Source of the DNA: Eubacteriales bacterium
Lineage (GTDB): Bacteria > Bacillota > Clostridia > Peptostreptococcales > Anaerovoracaceae
Direction: 5' to 3'
DNA length: 49,165 nucleotides
Assembly: GCA_028680875.1 (NCBI GenBank)
Contig: JAQUJQ010000001.1
Location: forward strand, 1-49,165
Shown here in pieces: positions 16,834 to 26,483 of this stretch; position 1 is the first letter of the stretch; each line of letters opens with the position of its first letter. The translations under genes and the position numbers were made by a program. The notes below the pieces were generated by a model. It had not been told where the DNA came from, made no database searches, and saw only the letters and a list, made by a program, of their open reading frames with translations.

Positions 16834-16848
16834 ACCGCTTAAATTGAA

Positions 16849-16983
16849 AATTCCCCAAATCCCCAAAATGGGGATATGGGGAATTCTGGGGAAATTAATC
16901 TTAGCAGATCGTATATTTGCCTACTATTTTCTAATTGACCAATAATTGACCATATTGACTAATAAATGACTACTAATTGACTA
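16849..16983. other. Candidate replication-origin-like site: G/C palindrome plus iterons
   Basis: A palindrome at 16849-16885 (AATTCCCC ... TCCCCA ... TGGGGA ... GGGGAATT) is followed after 45 bases by five TTGAC/ATGAC words at 16935, 16946, 16955, 16966 and 16977, spaced 9-11 bases, about one helical turn. On the minus strand the palindrome could also act as a terminator for the AlbA_2 gene. The iterons overlap the last codons of that gene. Confidence 0.4.
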
Positions 16984-18295
16984 ATTCAAAATAGCTACCA
17001 GCCCCATATCCTTTATTAATCAGCAACTTAAACTCATTTACCAAATTGTGCAATTCATTGGTTGCCATCTGTCGGGATATTTCATTTATTTTCTGGTATT
17101 CGGCATTCGTAATCCTTCCGTTTTCTTTCACATACAGTACGGCTTTAATCTGTCTATCGTTCAGACCTAACTTGCTTAAATCCTCCTTGTTGTATTTGTC
17201 TCTGCGGAAAATAGTCCAAAAATCGTTGCCACTGCAAGAGATTTGAGGAGTGGGAATTTTTGCTTCCTGACATAAAATCCTCATTTTGTCCATTCCACGC
17301 CCCCAAGATTCGACATAACCACTACGGAAAAATGCAGTTGCAATATCAGGATTGTGAGGTTGAGAGGAATGTTTGTTCAGCAAATCTTCAACTGTCCAGT
17401 TTTCAGGCAGTTTCCCGTAATTCCAAATCATAATCTTATCGGGGTAAACGCTAATTTGAATCGGATAAGGACCTGTATAATCTTTGTGCGAAACCGCATT
17501 AAGCAGGGCTTCACGTAAAGCGTCTTCGGGGTATTCGTAAGTTTCAATACGGTTGAGCCCCTGATAAGTGATTAATGCCTTGCCGTATTTCGTTAGCAAA
17601 AGATCCATTGTTTTTTCGACTTGCTCAAACAAGTTGCCGTTGATCACGTCATGGAATAACAAGTCACTGTTGGTACGAAAAAAGCCGATTTTGATATATG
17701 CTCCTGACACAAATTTTTCAGGATCGGGGTGAAAAAGCAAGATTGCAGCACGTTTCAAATAACCGTTATCTGTGAGTTTCAGATTATTCAGTAAAACTTC
17801 ATTTGTATCTGTCAGCACACCGCTATCAAGCCTTTTACTCTTAATACCTTTATTGCGAAAAAAGTCGAATGTTTCGGATTTTAAATCGGCAACTGACACA
17901 TTGGGAATTGATACACCATCCCAGTGTTTGCCCTGCTTTTGGAGCAAAAATTTGTCTAATGCCATGCCTTTTAATTCTTGCTTGGTAGAACCGCTACGGA
18001 AATGGTACTCGCCCTTGTAGTTTACCGGATTAGGGTGTGACTCAACTATAATCTCGATATAATCGCCTTGTTCAGACTGGTACAGATTGACCGGGGCAAC
18101 GATTCCCAGAATGGTGGTTATCTTGTTGGGCAGGTCTTCCAATAATTTCTTAGCATTCTTTACTCCTACCACATTGCCGTTGTCGTCTTTACCAATGTAG
18201 AGTGTACCACCCTGAGCATTGGCAAAGCCACATATCCATTTCAGGTATTCGTCTTTCCAAACGGATTTGTATTCTATGTTTTGAGTTTCGGGCAT
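16973..18295 (-). CDS. AlbA_2/Schlafen-domain putative ATP-dependent protein
   Basis: The 440-aa protein has an N-terminal AlbA_2 (Schlafen-related, nucleic-acid-associated) domain: EYKSVWKDEYLKWICGFANA with GGTLYIGKDDNGNVVGVKNA, residues about 6-50, then HFRSGSTKQELKG. A C-terminal HATPase_c_4-like part follows (YPEDALREALLNAVSHKDY, residues about 255-275), and a winged-helix tail ends it. It lies 8 bases after qatD on the same strand, so it is likely the last gene of the defence operon. Such proteins are common in defence islands, but this one is not part of the described Qat system. Confidence 0.8.
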   Translation of the reverse strand: MPETQNIEYKSVWKDEYLKWICGFANAQGGTLYIGKDDNGNVVGVKNAKKLLEDLPNKITTILGIVAPVNLYQSEQGDYIEIIVESHPNPVNYKGEYHFRSGSTKQELKGMALDKFLLQKQGKHWDGVSIPNVSVADLKSETFDFFRNKGIKSKRLDSGVLTDTNEVLLNNLKLTDNGYLKRAAILLFHPDPEKFVSGAYIKIGFFRTNSDLLFHDVINGNLFEQVEKTMDLLLTKYGKALITYQGLNRIETYEYPEDALREALLNAVSHKDYTGPYPIQISVYPDKIMIWNYGKLPENWTVEDLLNKHSSQPHNPDIATAFFRSGYVESWGRGMDKMRILCQEAKIPTPQISCSGNDFWTIFRRDKYNKEDLSKLGLNDRQIKAVLYVKENGRITNAEYQKINEISRQMATNELHNLVNEFKLLINKGYGAGSYFELVN

Positions 18296-18303
18296 TGTGT
18301 TAT

Positions 18304-19014
18304 CTATTTTATTTGAGTTGATATGATTTTCCTAAAATTGGAAGCAATCTTCTTTTCTACTTCTATTTCTGACACATTCCATATATTAGAGAGATAAGTA
18401 TGTACAATTTTTATATTACTATTCTCAATATAGGGAGAATCTGTTTCGGTCAAAATCAAATCCTTTGGAATTTTGGATATAATCTTCTTTCCATTTTCAG
18501 ATTGTGTCATTGCAGAATTGATAGAAAAATAATATCCAGACTTTACAATCGACTCTAAAACAGATATTAATCCTGAATACCAATGAAATATTGCATTTTC
18601 AATTTTGTTGTCCAATAACATTTGTAATGTTTCTTTTTCTGCTCGCCTTGAATGTAAACTAACAATTTTGTTTTGACCTTTTATACAATTAAGGACATAT
18701 TCAAAACTTTTAATTTGGATATCTTTGGTGGAAATTCCCTCTCTTGAAAAATCTAAACCAACTTCTCCAATATATGAGGTATTATTCACATACTCTTTAA
18801 ATCTTAAGTACTCATTTGAATGTTCTTTAGCTAATAAAGGGTGAAGCCCCAAAGCTAATCGAATATATTTATACTGTCTCACATGGGAAAAGCCCATGGA
18901 GAAATGACTTGGCAAATTAGTCATTCCAATAGTAATGATTTTTTGTTGCTCATTGTTTGCGATATATTTTTCCGGATTCTGAACCATGTCGAAATGACAA
19001 TGCACATCAATCAT
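18304..19014 (-). CDS. qatD: QatD, TatD-like metal-dependent DNase of the Qat system
   Basis: The 236-aa protein is a TatD-type amidohydrolase-fold nuclease. It has the metal ligands in order: HCHFD near the N terminus, GEVGLDF (Glu), VSLHSRR (His), AIFHWYSG (His) and LTETDSPY (Asp). QatD is the fourth protein of the qatABCD anti-phage system, and its start overlaps the qatC stop by 4 bases (ATGA), as expected. All catalytic positions look intact. Confidence 0.9.
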   Translation of the reverse strand: MIDVHCHFDMVQNPEKYIANNEQQKIITIGMTNLPSHFSMGFSHVRQYKYIRLALGLHPLLAKEHSNEYLRFKEYVNNTSYIGEVGLDFSREGISTKDIQIKSFEYVLNCIKGQNKIVSLHSRRAEKETLQMLLDNKIENAIFHWYSGLISVLESIVKSGYYFSINSAMTQSENGKKIISKIPKDLILTETDSPYIENSNIKIVHTYLSNIWNVSEIEVEKKIASNFRKIISTQIK

Positions 19015-20351
19015 AATAAACCTGCTTTTTTCTTTATAATATCATCTCCATACATATATACATATTTCTTCAACTCAGCTCTTGTTCTTACAACGACCTC
19101 AACATAATCATCTATTTTTGTCAGATCAGTTATACCTGCTACAAGAAGTTCTTCTTTTATTTCCTCCTTATTCAAATCTCTATTTAAAAAGTTAAAACAA
19201 GCACTTATATCTTGCCCTTGCTTAGTGAGCAAAAAAGGAGTAAACTTTTTTCTACCTGATAATTTTTTGTTAATTGAATTTCCATATGTTGTTGCATCAT
19301 CAATTGACAACAAAGCAGCACGTCTATATGTACAAGGCATACAGATACCACAGTGACTGGCAGTTTTGTTTTCCCAATTAACCCTATGTCCTCTTTTTCC
19401 ACATGAATTTGAGATTTGCACAATTTCTTTTAAGAAATCTATATTCTCACAATTTACAACCATCTCACCTTTAGTAAACAGTTCATAAGGATTTGATATA
19501 TCTGTCATAATCCCCAATTTATTCCATAATTTGCGCAAAATGGATATAAAGGTTGGGTGTGTTGTGCGTGTACTGCAAGCACTTCGCCGAGAAGAGCTTA
19601 AAGGGTAATTCAATGAGACTGATCCATTTTCAGGTACAATTAATGGCGTTGATTTAGTTTGAGCAACAAGAAGTGCAATTCCAATAAAAAGTATTGAGCG
19701 ACTTCTGAAAGTACTTTCTTTCTCTTCCGTCGATTCTAACAAGGTTACATCTATTGAGTCTATATGCACAAATTGACCTTTATACTTCATTTCCAATTTT
19801 TCCAAAAGCTTTATTTGCTCTGTTCGTGCGCTCAATTCTGGGTCATAATGAGAAGTAAGCAATAATTTTTCATCAGGTTTAGCCTCAAGAAAATTTATAG
19901 CCCCTATCAATGAATCAAGTCCCCCAGAGAATAAATTTACCTGAGAAAAGGAATCTTCCAATTCCTTCGGCAATTTTTGTTGTGGATATTCAAACTTTGT
20001 TTTATAAAAGCACACATGCCAATAATCACCTGTCAAGAATGAAAATAGTGCTTCCAATTCACCTTCTACTCCAAGCCATTTATCTACATCTGTTACAGGT
20101 AATTCTACCGTCAATTCTCTTGACCATCCATCAACGGAATAAGATTTGCGTTCTACAAATCTGTCAATACCATATGCACATGCTGAAATTATAAAAAAAT
20201 CAACAACCTCCGAAGAAACTTTGCTTGCAAATGGTATCAATGGCTGAAAACCAATTTTTATAATCGCCGTTGTTTCATTTTCCGACTTTAACTTGATAGT
20301 TACACTCTTAGTAGAACTATCATAAATAGGTGTTTCAACTTTAATTTTCAT
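19011..20351 (-). CDS. qatC: QatC, QueC-like protein of the Qat system
   Basis: From the ATG at 20351 this is a 446-aa protein with a PP-loop ATPase motif SGGLDS (142-147) and a zinc-binding cluster near residues 320-345 (SCGKRGHRVNW, then HCGICMPCTYRR), as in QueC, the 7-cyano-7-deazaguanine synthase. The extra N-terminal 130 residues distinguish QatC from housekeeping QueC. No other queuosine-pathway gene is nearby. It overlaps qatB by 11 bases and qatD by 4, so translation of the three is coupled. A longer version from a TTG at 20378 is less likely. Confidence 0.9.
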   Translation of the reverse strand: MKIKVETPIYDSSTKSVTIKLKSENETTAIIKIGFQPLIPFASKVSSEVVDFFIISACAYGIDRFVERKSYSVDGWSRELTVELPVTDVDKWLGVEGELEALFSFLTGDYWHVCFYKTKFEYPQQKLPKELEDSFSQVNLFSGGLDSLIGAINFLEAKPDEKLLLTSHYDPELSARTEQIKLLEKLEMKYKGQFVHIDSIDVTLLESTEEKESTFRSRSILFIGIALLVAQTKSTPLIVPENGSVSLNYPLSSSRRSACSTRTTHPTFISILRKLWNKLGIMTDISNPYELFTKGEMVVNCENIDFLKEIVQISNSCGKRGHRVNWENKTASHCGICMPCTYRRAALLSIDDATTYGNSINKKLSGRKKFTPFLLTKQGQDISACFNFLNRDLNKEEIKEELLVAGITDLTKIDDYVEVVVRTRAELKKYVYMYGDDIIKKKAGLL

Positions 20352-21162
20352 CGCAAATGATATTAATGATTGATTCAAAAATTGACTCTATTGTGTTTTT
20401 ACCTTCTTGCCCTCTCCAGTTAATCTTTACGACAGGCTTATCTTGATTTAATAATTTGATTCTGCCCAGTATATCATCTTTTATTGTTCTAAAAGTTTCT
20501 CTACTTACAGATTCACCCCTTTGTTGTGTAATTTTTTCTTGAAATCTTTGAGACAAGTGTTCAAAGATATAATTACCCCAAAATAGGCAAAGTAAATCAG
20601 ACAGCCCATTTCCATCGGCGTAGGTCTTTAATAGTTGCTCAAATTTTTCATAGTCATTCCCCACTTCATTTTCGATTTCTTTAAAAACTTCAGAAGAAGC
20701 TTTGTTTGCAGCAGTCTCATCTAAGCCTGTTGTTATGTCAGAGCAATATACAATAAGGAAATCAATAATACTTCCTACCGTCTTTCCTTCGAGACTTCCA
20801 AAGCCTATTTTTTCTAATGTCTGTTGCAAGCCATCTGAACTGACACCAGAAAAGAAGTTTACTATCTTTCCAGTGGTTTTTAATCCAGCTTTACCTATTG
20901 AGGAAGACTTTCCTTTACTCACATTAGAAGAACCACCTCCTGTTTTTATCAAGTTTCTGAAAGCTGATTTTATATGATTGTGTCTTCTTTCCAGCAGTTT
21001 TTTGTATTCTTTAGCCGCAACTTCAGGTTGTTTTTGTTCTTCACTCTGCTCTAATTCAGATTCTTTCTCTACAGTTTTTGCTATATTCGTAATAGAACTA
21101 TTTAGTTCTTTCCAATTGGGTTGATTTTTAACCCCAGGAGAAATTCGTTGAGTTGTACCCAT
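20341..21162 (-). CDS. qatB: QatB of the Qat system
   Basis: The 273-aa protein opens MGTTQRISPGVKNQPNWKEL, has a charged Glu/Gln-rich stretch (residues 38-60) and a Gly/Ser/Lys-rich segment with SGVSSDGLQQTLEKIGFGSL, followed by an alpha-helical C-terminal half. No enzyme motif is visible. Size, features and position between the KAP ATPase and the QueC-like gene match QatB, whose role is not known. It starts 2 bases after qatA. Confidence 0.85.
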   Translation of the reverse strand: MGTTQRISPGVKNQPNWKELNSSITNIAKTVEKESELEQSEEQKQPEVAAKEYKKLLERRHNHIKSAFRNLIKTGGGSSNVSKGKSSSIGKAGLKTTGKIVNFFSGVSSDGLQQTLEKIGFGSLEGKTVGSIIDFLIVYCSDITTGLDETAANKASSEVFKEIENEVGNDYEKFEQLLKTYADGNGLSDLLCLFWGNYIFEHLSQRFQEKITQQRGESVSRETFRTIKDDILGRIKLLNQDKPVVKINWRGQEGKNTIESIFESIINIICDEN

Positions 21163-21164
21163 CT

Positions 21165-23054
21165 TTATTTTGTTTTAGGATTTAAGGCTTTATATATTTG
21201 AGATTTATTATCAAAAATAGCATATAAACTTTCTATCTCAGGATTTTGTTTCGCAGCTAATTTAAAATCATTATGTAAGCTGAAAGAAATTTTGGTGTTA
21301 TCTACCTGTTGAATGATTCTTTTGTATGATTCAAAACAATTTACCTTCTTAGACATCAACTCTACAAACACTTTGTGTATATTGTCATTCTCTGGCGCTT
21401 TTAATAATTCTTTTCCAAGCAAGGATAAAAGATTTTCTAAATTATTGTCATCCAACTTCCCAGCAACTTCTTTTTCAACAATATTTACTAATATAGAACC
21501 TGAACCTGCGTCTAAAAGAGATTTACATAATTTGCGAATCTGAATAGGGATTAATGACGACCCACTAATGGATTTTTCTAATTGATCCCTCGAAATCCAA
21601 AAATAATCTTTCAAGTCTATACCCGATAGCTTAGGCTCAATATTCAGCCATTTTATAATTTCATCTGATCCCCAATCTGTTTTATATTTTTTAATTCCCT
21701 CTTTGTCTTTAGTTGCTGCTAACTTTTCTAATTCTATAATTTCCTTAGGTTCTCCATTTTGATTAACTTGCCATTCATACACATCTTGAAAAAGACTAAG
21801 AGCTGAATATTCCAAAACCATTAATTTAATTAGAATTTCTATTTTAAAATCTGGAATATTTGCAATATCAACCAATCTTTTTCTTAAGGTGAATGTATTT
21901 AGGAATCGCTTTATCTGTCTTGGATTTCCATTTAATCCATCTGTAATAATTGGAGATAGAGAAGCTATCAACGATACGCTCTTACTTAGTTTATTTTTAT
22001 CATCTTCGGATAATAACCCTTCAATACTCTGAATGTCTCCTAAACCAAATGCTCCGTATCGATTAGCTGCTCTGTTTTTGTAAAATTCTATCAGTATTTT
22101 ATCAAAGGCCTGTTGTCCTATTTCCTTTTTACAAAACAGTAAAGTCATATATGTTTCAACTTCCCGATCAGATAGTTTGGGCAGGTTGTATGGAACTTGA
22201 ATTAATTTTTCTAAGTAATCACTTACAATTCTCTTGTTTCTGCTTTCAGGATCAATCGAGTTCTTTATGTCATCTGTCTTGTATCTAAATTCTATTGCTC
22301 TACGCACAATTCGAGGATCAGCACCTATTATAAATGCCGTCTTATCTACATTCAAGAATAATTTTACTGCTTCGAGGTTTTCGATAATTCTATCTGGAGT
22401 ACACCTATCCAAATCATCAATCATTACAACAAGTCTTTTAATCTTAGACTTATCCATCATTATCTTGAAGTCATTGCGGAAATCTCGAATTAAAGAAGTT
22501 TCTTCTATCTCTTTTTTCTTCAATAAATCTTTTAGAAATTCCTCAGCGTCACTTCCAGTTAATTTATCAGATAATTCTTTTGCATTAAACTGAGAAAATT
22601 CTTGCAATAAAAATGGGACTAAAGAAAGACCTCCTGTAAAATATGCTGTTGCTGTCGGCAAAATAATTTTTTTAAAACTTAAGCCTAATACACGCATCCA
22701 ATTGACTGATTTTAAGAGATTGACAGTTTCATCCTTTACTTTGTCTTTTAGTTGTTTGTGCCTTCCAAATTGTTCAATTATAGATTCCAATAATGCTGCT
22801 TTTGCATCGTCATATCCTTCAAAGACCCAACCATTGAAATATAGGACAAGAGTATCATCTTTCAGTGTATCATCATCTTCACTTTTCAATTCTTTGTGAA
22901 TGATTTTGAGAATACTTGATTTTCCACTACCCCAATCACCAAATACCCCAATTGAAATAGGAAGAACAGATTCATCTTTTATCACATCAATAAGTAAATC
23001 TGCGTGTACTTTAAAACCTAATAAGTCTTCTGTTGTTTCATTATCTGACCACAT
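21165..23054 (-). CDS. qatA: QatA, KAP-family P-loop ATPase of the Qat system
   Basis: The 629-aa protein has a Walker A motif GDWGSGKS (39-46) and a Walker B region RLVVMIDDLDRCTPDRIIEN followed by LEAVKLFL, the typical KAP NTPase signature. A hydrophobic insert (ATAYFTGGLSLVPFLL, residues about 135-150) lies between the two, as in KAP proteins. The C-terminal 300 residues are helical. QatA is the ATPase of qatABCD. It lies 132 bases after herA, the only sizeable gap in the defence operon, so a second promoter there is possible but none is clear. Confidence 0.9.
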   Translation of the reverse strand: MWSDNETTEDLLGFKVHADLLIDVIKDESVLPISIGVFGDWGSGKSSILKIIHKELKSEDDDTLKDDTLVLYFNGWVFEGYDDAKAALLESIIEQFGRHKQLKDKVKDETVNLLKSVNWMRVLGLSFKKIILPTATAYFTGGLSLVPFLLQEFSQFNAKELSDKLTGSDAEEFLKDLLKKKEIEETSLIRDFRNDFKIMMDKSKIKRLVVMIDDLDRCTPDRIIENLEAVKLFLNVDKTAFIIGADPRIVRRAIEFRYKTDDIKNSIDPESRNKRIVSDYLEKLIQVPYNLPKLSDREVETYMTLLFCKKEIGQQAFDKILIEFYKNRAANRYGAFGLGDIQSIEGLLSEDDKNKLSKSVSLIASLSPIITDGLNGNPRQIKRFLNTFTLRKRLVDIANIPDFKIEILIKLMVLEYSALSLFQDVYEWQVNQNGEPKEIIELEKLAATKDKEGIKKYKTDWGSDEIIKWLNIEPKLSGIDLKDYFWISRDQLEKSISGSSLIPIQIRKLCKSLLDAGSGSILVNIVEKEVAGKLDDNNLENLLSLLGKELLKAPENDNIHKVFVELMSKKVNCFESYKRIIQQVDNTKISFSLHNDFKLAAKQNPEIESLYAIFDNKSQIYKALNPKTK

Positions 23055-23186
23055 AATTTTATCTTATTTTAAATCTATTTTTTTGAATATGATAAATTCT
23101 ATATCTATATATTCATTTGTTATGTACCATATTGTGCAATGAAGTTCTTCCTCTTGTTTTTTCTATTGTGAAGTATTTATTTCATA

Positions 23187-25208
23187 TTATATATCAACAT
23201 CAAACTCTTTTTGTTTAAACCAGTTCTTGCTAATCTCGTTATTATCGCTCTTAGGCTTTGGATCAGCTGTATTTACTTTAAAAGTAGTAGGTAGATTTAC
23301 AGCGTGACCAAATATCAACGCGTGTTGCGTAGGAATTGAAGGCAACCGTTTTAAGATAGTTTCCGAAATATGGGGCGTGATTTGCCGTATATGCGATAAA
23401 TCCTCAGGGTTTTGTATTCGGTGAACTATAAAATTACTACATTGAGATAATACAGTTCTTGATAATTCACTTGGTCGTTGTGAAGAAATTAATAGAAACA
23501 TACCGTATTTGCGACCTTCCTTAGCAATTCTTTCAAAGATTTTGTTGGCATCACCAAAAACTTTTCCCGATTCGGTAGAAATGTATCGATGTGCTTCTTC
23601 CAAAACGAGATTGACCGGGAATTTGTTTCTGTCTTTTGCTTTTCGCAATTTTTCAAAAATCATTCTTGACAACACGCAAGAAACGACTTCAACGGCTTCA
23701 TCATTAGCAGAATTCAAATCAATTGTCGCTATTTGTGATTTTTTTACACCTTTGTCTATACCGATAAATTGATTTATGAAATCAGAATAATCTATTTCTG
23801 AATCGTTTTTTGTTAGGAAATTGAAATCAGCTCTATCTTTTACACTCTTAAATCTTGTAATCAGAGAAGAACAATAATCTCTTATTTGCCTGTTTCCGTA
23901 TGATTCTTCAAAGAGAATGGCAATATCCAAGGCTTCTTCTAATTTACCAAAAGAAAACTTTTGGTTAGGTTGATATGAGGGTAAACTAAAATTATCAGAC
24001 AAGAATTTATAACTGCCGTCATCTGTTCTTTGTTCTAAATAATTGTGTAAAAATTGTATCCCTTTCATTTCTCCATAATGGATAAAAAGACAATTTTCAA
24101 TTGAACTATCAACATAAGCAACTCCATTATGAAATTGATTGTTATTGCATCTTATCGATAAATTGATTTGTGATGTATTAAATTTTTGAAGAATAGATTT
24201 TATCCTGTCTTTTTTTGAAGGACTACTTGTTTCGTCTCTTAGAATTTGGGTAATACAAGTTGCAAGAATGTGATTTTTTATGTCATCAATATCATCATCT
24301 TTACTGAATAAAACAGCTAAAGCCAATGCATTTCGTAATATAGGTAATTGCGTTCTCTCGCTTGCCTGTAATAATAATGCCCATTCATCAATATCCAAAA
24401 ACCAATGTGGTAAAATAAATTTTTTTACCTGTTCTTTGTCCTCATCTGATATTTCATCTATTGTAAAATTATTAACTTCTACATTATCATTATTCTCCGA
24501 AATTTTGCTAAACGCCTGACGATATTCCCCATTTACATCAAAAAAAATGAAGGTACTGCCTGTTGCACTATAATCTTTTAGTTTATAAAGAGTTTGCAAC
24601 ATTGAAGCAATGGTACAAGATTTTCCACTACCTGTATTTCCTAAAACAGCAGAATGACTTCCAAAAAATTTATCAATATCTATTTTTACCTCGTAATCCG
24701 GGAATATACTTGATTTACCGATGGGCAAAGAAGTATATTGTTTTCGAGTGCAGTCGTCTTTATCTTTACAATCAATAGCATACTTACAATCGTTTTCAAA
24801 AGTCTTATTGGTTTTAAAGATGATATCTAACTCTTCCTCTTTAATGTATAAGACATCTGAATATAAGGTTGGATATACACTTACACCAAAATCAAAGTTT
24901 TTATTATTGATTGTTCCAATAGGAATGACTTCCAAAAATTTACCGGTTTGTATTTTACTTAAAATTTGCTCTGTTGGGTTGGAAAATGGCACATTCAAAT
25001 CTTTTTCTCTAACGCCTGAAACTTCAGCAACTAAATAGTAATTTTGATATGGAACAATCACATAACTATTCAGCTGAGCAAAATAATGTATGTCGTCAAA
25101 CCCGCTAACATTAAAGTTTTCTAATCCACTTAATAGTTCAACAGTAAAACGATCGGAGTTAATACCTACAACCTTACCAATAACTCGCTGTTTATCTTCT
25201 TTCGTCAT
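23187..25208 (-). CDS. herA: HerA-family ATPase of a SIR2-HerA defence system
   Basis: The 673-aa protein has an N-terminal HerA barrel-like domain (residues 1-120), then a FtsK/HerA ATPase core with Walker A GNTGSGKS (190-197), a Walker B region VNLVLEEAHRYI, and a conserved SSQRPSEL segment near residue 580. HerA ATPases form hexamers; in SIR2-HerA systems they assemble with the SIR2 NADase and nuclease to stop phage infection. Its start overlaps the SIR2 stop by 4 bases (ATGA), which supports a stoichiometric pair. Confidence 0.92.
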   Translation of the reverse strand: MTKEDKQRVIGKVVGINSDRFTVELLSGLENFNVSGFDDIHYFAQLNSYVIVPYQNYYLVAEVSGVREKDLNVPFSNPTEQILSKIQTGKFLEVIPIGTINNKNFDFGVSVYPTLYSDVLYIKEEELDIIFKTNKTFENDCKYAIDCKDKDDCTRKQYTSLPIGKSSIFPDYEVKIDIDKFFGSHSAVLGNTGSGKSCTIASMLQTLYKLKDYSATGSTFIFFDVNGEYRQAFSKISENNDNVEVNNFTIDEISDEDKEQVKKFILPHWFLDIDEWALLLQASERTQLPILRNALALAVLFSKDDDIDDIKNHILATCITQILRDETSSPSKKDRIKSILQKFNTSQINLSIRCNNNQFHNGVAYVDSSIENCLFIHYGEMKGIQFLHNYLEQRTDDGSYKFLSDNFSLPSYQPNQKFSFGKLEEALDIAILFEESYGNRQIRDYCSSLITRFKSVKDRADFNFLTKNDSEIDYSDFINQFIGIDKGVKKSQIATIDLNSANDEAVEVVSCVLSRMIFEKLRKAKDRNKFPVNLVLEEAHRYISTESGKVFGDANKIFERIAKEGRKYGMFLLISSQRPSELSRTVLSQCSNFIVHRIQNPEDLSHIRQITPHISETILKRLPSIPTQHALIFGHAVNLPTTFKVNTADPKPKSDNNEISKNWFKQKEFDVDI

Positions 25209-26479
25209 TTAAGTAAATCCTTTAAGTTATTGATAGTTGTTTCCATTTTCTTATCTAAATCTTCATTCGTTAAGTCAGGAAGAATCTCATTAACAAATCT
25301 TTCAAAATAGTGCAGAGGTTGTTTATCGCTTTCGATACTGCCGATTATCCAAATTCGTGGGTCGTCCAATTTCTGTAATTCGCCAATTTTGTTTTTATCT
25401 GTTGGCTCTCCGATAATTATTAATCTAAAAGAAGGAATTGTGAATGCCTGAAATATTAAATTGTTGATATGCTCATCATTAAAACTGTATCCAATCGTAA
25501 CAAGTATATTGTTGTTTACCATCAGTTTTCGCTGAAATTCACGGAATAAATCAGAATAAGGACTACCAAAACTTGCATTATATTTTAATGGCGTTGGATA
25601 AATCATTATCTCTTTCCCACAGCTCTTTAAATTTTCAAAAGTCGGATCCTGTATTTCTTTGACTTTAAACAATTTGTTTTCTCCATCTTCTTCAATCCAG
25701 TTAACAGAACCGTGTATTTTGTATAAATAAAAGAAATTATCAATGACACTCCATTTGGATTGCGATAAATCCATCTTCTCAGCAAGAGCATAATTAAAAA
25801 TAGTGGGATTAAAAAATTTACTAATTCCGCCTGTAAATCCATTTGCATAGTGAATTCCTAACAAATCCATTGCTTTTTCGGAATACAAATCATAGTTTGT
25901 TGTGAAAATATTTAATCTAGGTAATGTAGAATTTCGTGATAAAAGTTTTCTATAAAATTGCTTATAGATATCAAGTAATAGCTTATCTGATTTGTTTTTT
26001 ATATTGTCTTCGTTAAGTATTTTCTTCAATAGAAAATTTCTTGTTTCTTTTATGATTAAACTAATTTTATCAAGTATTTCAGCGTCTGTTACAGTATCAT
26101 CCTTGATCTTAGAATGATAAAAAGATAAACTATGTAAAGTCGAAAGAAATACTTCAAGATTTGTTTTGAATGTGTCATTCTCCACATCAATTTGCAAGTT
26201 ATCTTTAAGCCATTGCTTATTTGTTTTAAAATCTTCTGAATTATAATATTCTTCAGCTAATGGATACATTACAGGAATACCGATTTGTGTCTCTTTTTTA
26301 TGAAACTCTTTTTCATAAGATGAACAGCCACTTCCTAATAAAAATGATAAATTTTTATTATCGAGTACCTTTAAAAAAGCATCCTGAATTTTCTTTATTT
26401 CAGAGTTATTGTCTTCGGACGTTTGTTTTTTATCTGAAGTGAGTATATTTTCTTTACCTTTATAAAAAAATGTATCCAT
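25205..26479 (-). CDS. SIR2-domain protein of a SIR2-HerA defence system
   Basis: The 424-aa protein has a SIR2-like NAD-binding motif LSFLLGSGCSS (44-54) and the later conserved IFTTNYDLYSEKAM and LYKIHGSVNW segments typical of SIR2_2 defence proteins, plus VTIGYSFNDEHINNLIF near residue 330. Such domains deplete NAD+ on phage sensing. It is the second gene of the operon, 4 bases after the XRE regulator, and overlaps herA. The first 30 residues are charged and poorly conserved in appearance. Confidence 0.92.
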   Translation of the reverse strand: MDTFFYKGKENILTSDKKQTSEDNNSEIKKIQDAFLKVLDNKNLSFLLGSGCSSYEKEFHKKETQIGIPVMYPLAEEYYNSEDFKTNKQWLKDNLQIDVENDTFKTNLEVFLSTLHSLSFYHSKIKDDTVTDAEILDKISLIIKETRNFLLKKILNEDNIKNKSDKLLLDIYKQFYRKLLSRNSTLPRLNIFTTNYDLYSEKAMDLLGIHYANGFTGGISKFFNPTIFNYALAEKMDLSQSKWSVIDNFFYLYKIHGSVNWIEEDGENKLFKVKEIQDPTFENLKSCGKEIMIYPTPLKYNASFGSPYSDLFREFQRKLMVNNNILVTIGYSFNDEHINNLIFQAFTIPSFRLIIIGEPTDKNKIGELQKLDDPRIWIIGSIESDKQPLHYFERFVNEILPDLTNEDLDKKMETTINNLKDLLK

Positions 26480-26483
26480 ATCG

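Larger units (their letters stand above)
15600..16848. other. Gene-free, G-rich region of the mobile element
   Basis: About 1.25 kb with no convincing gene. From about 15,820 the plus strand is strongly richer in G than C, with many GGAG, GCGAGC and GTGTGG words, and it can fold into several hairpins (for example GTCTGC...GCAGAC near 16,170-16,196). Open frames on the minus strand here encode Pro/Ser/Arg-rich low-complexity peptides without start signals and were not accepted. Similar gene-free segments are known from Bacteroides integrative elements. An origin of transfer, a structured RNA or a recombination region are possible. Confidence 0.6.

Noticed and set aside
19011..20351. Housekeeping queuosine-pathway QueC
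   Set aside because: The extra N-terminal domain and the position between qatB and qatD fit QatC, and no other queuosine gene is nearby.
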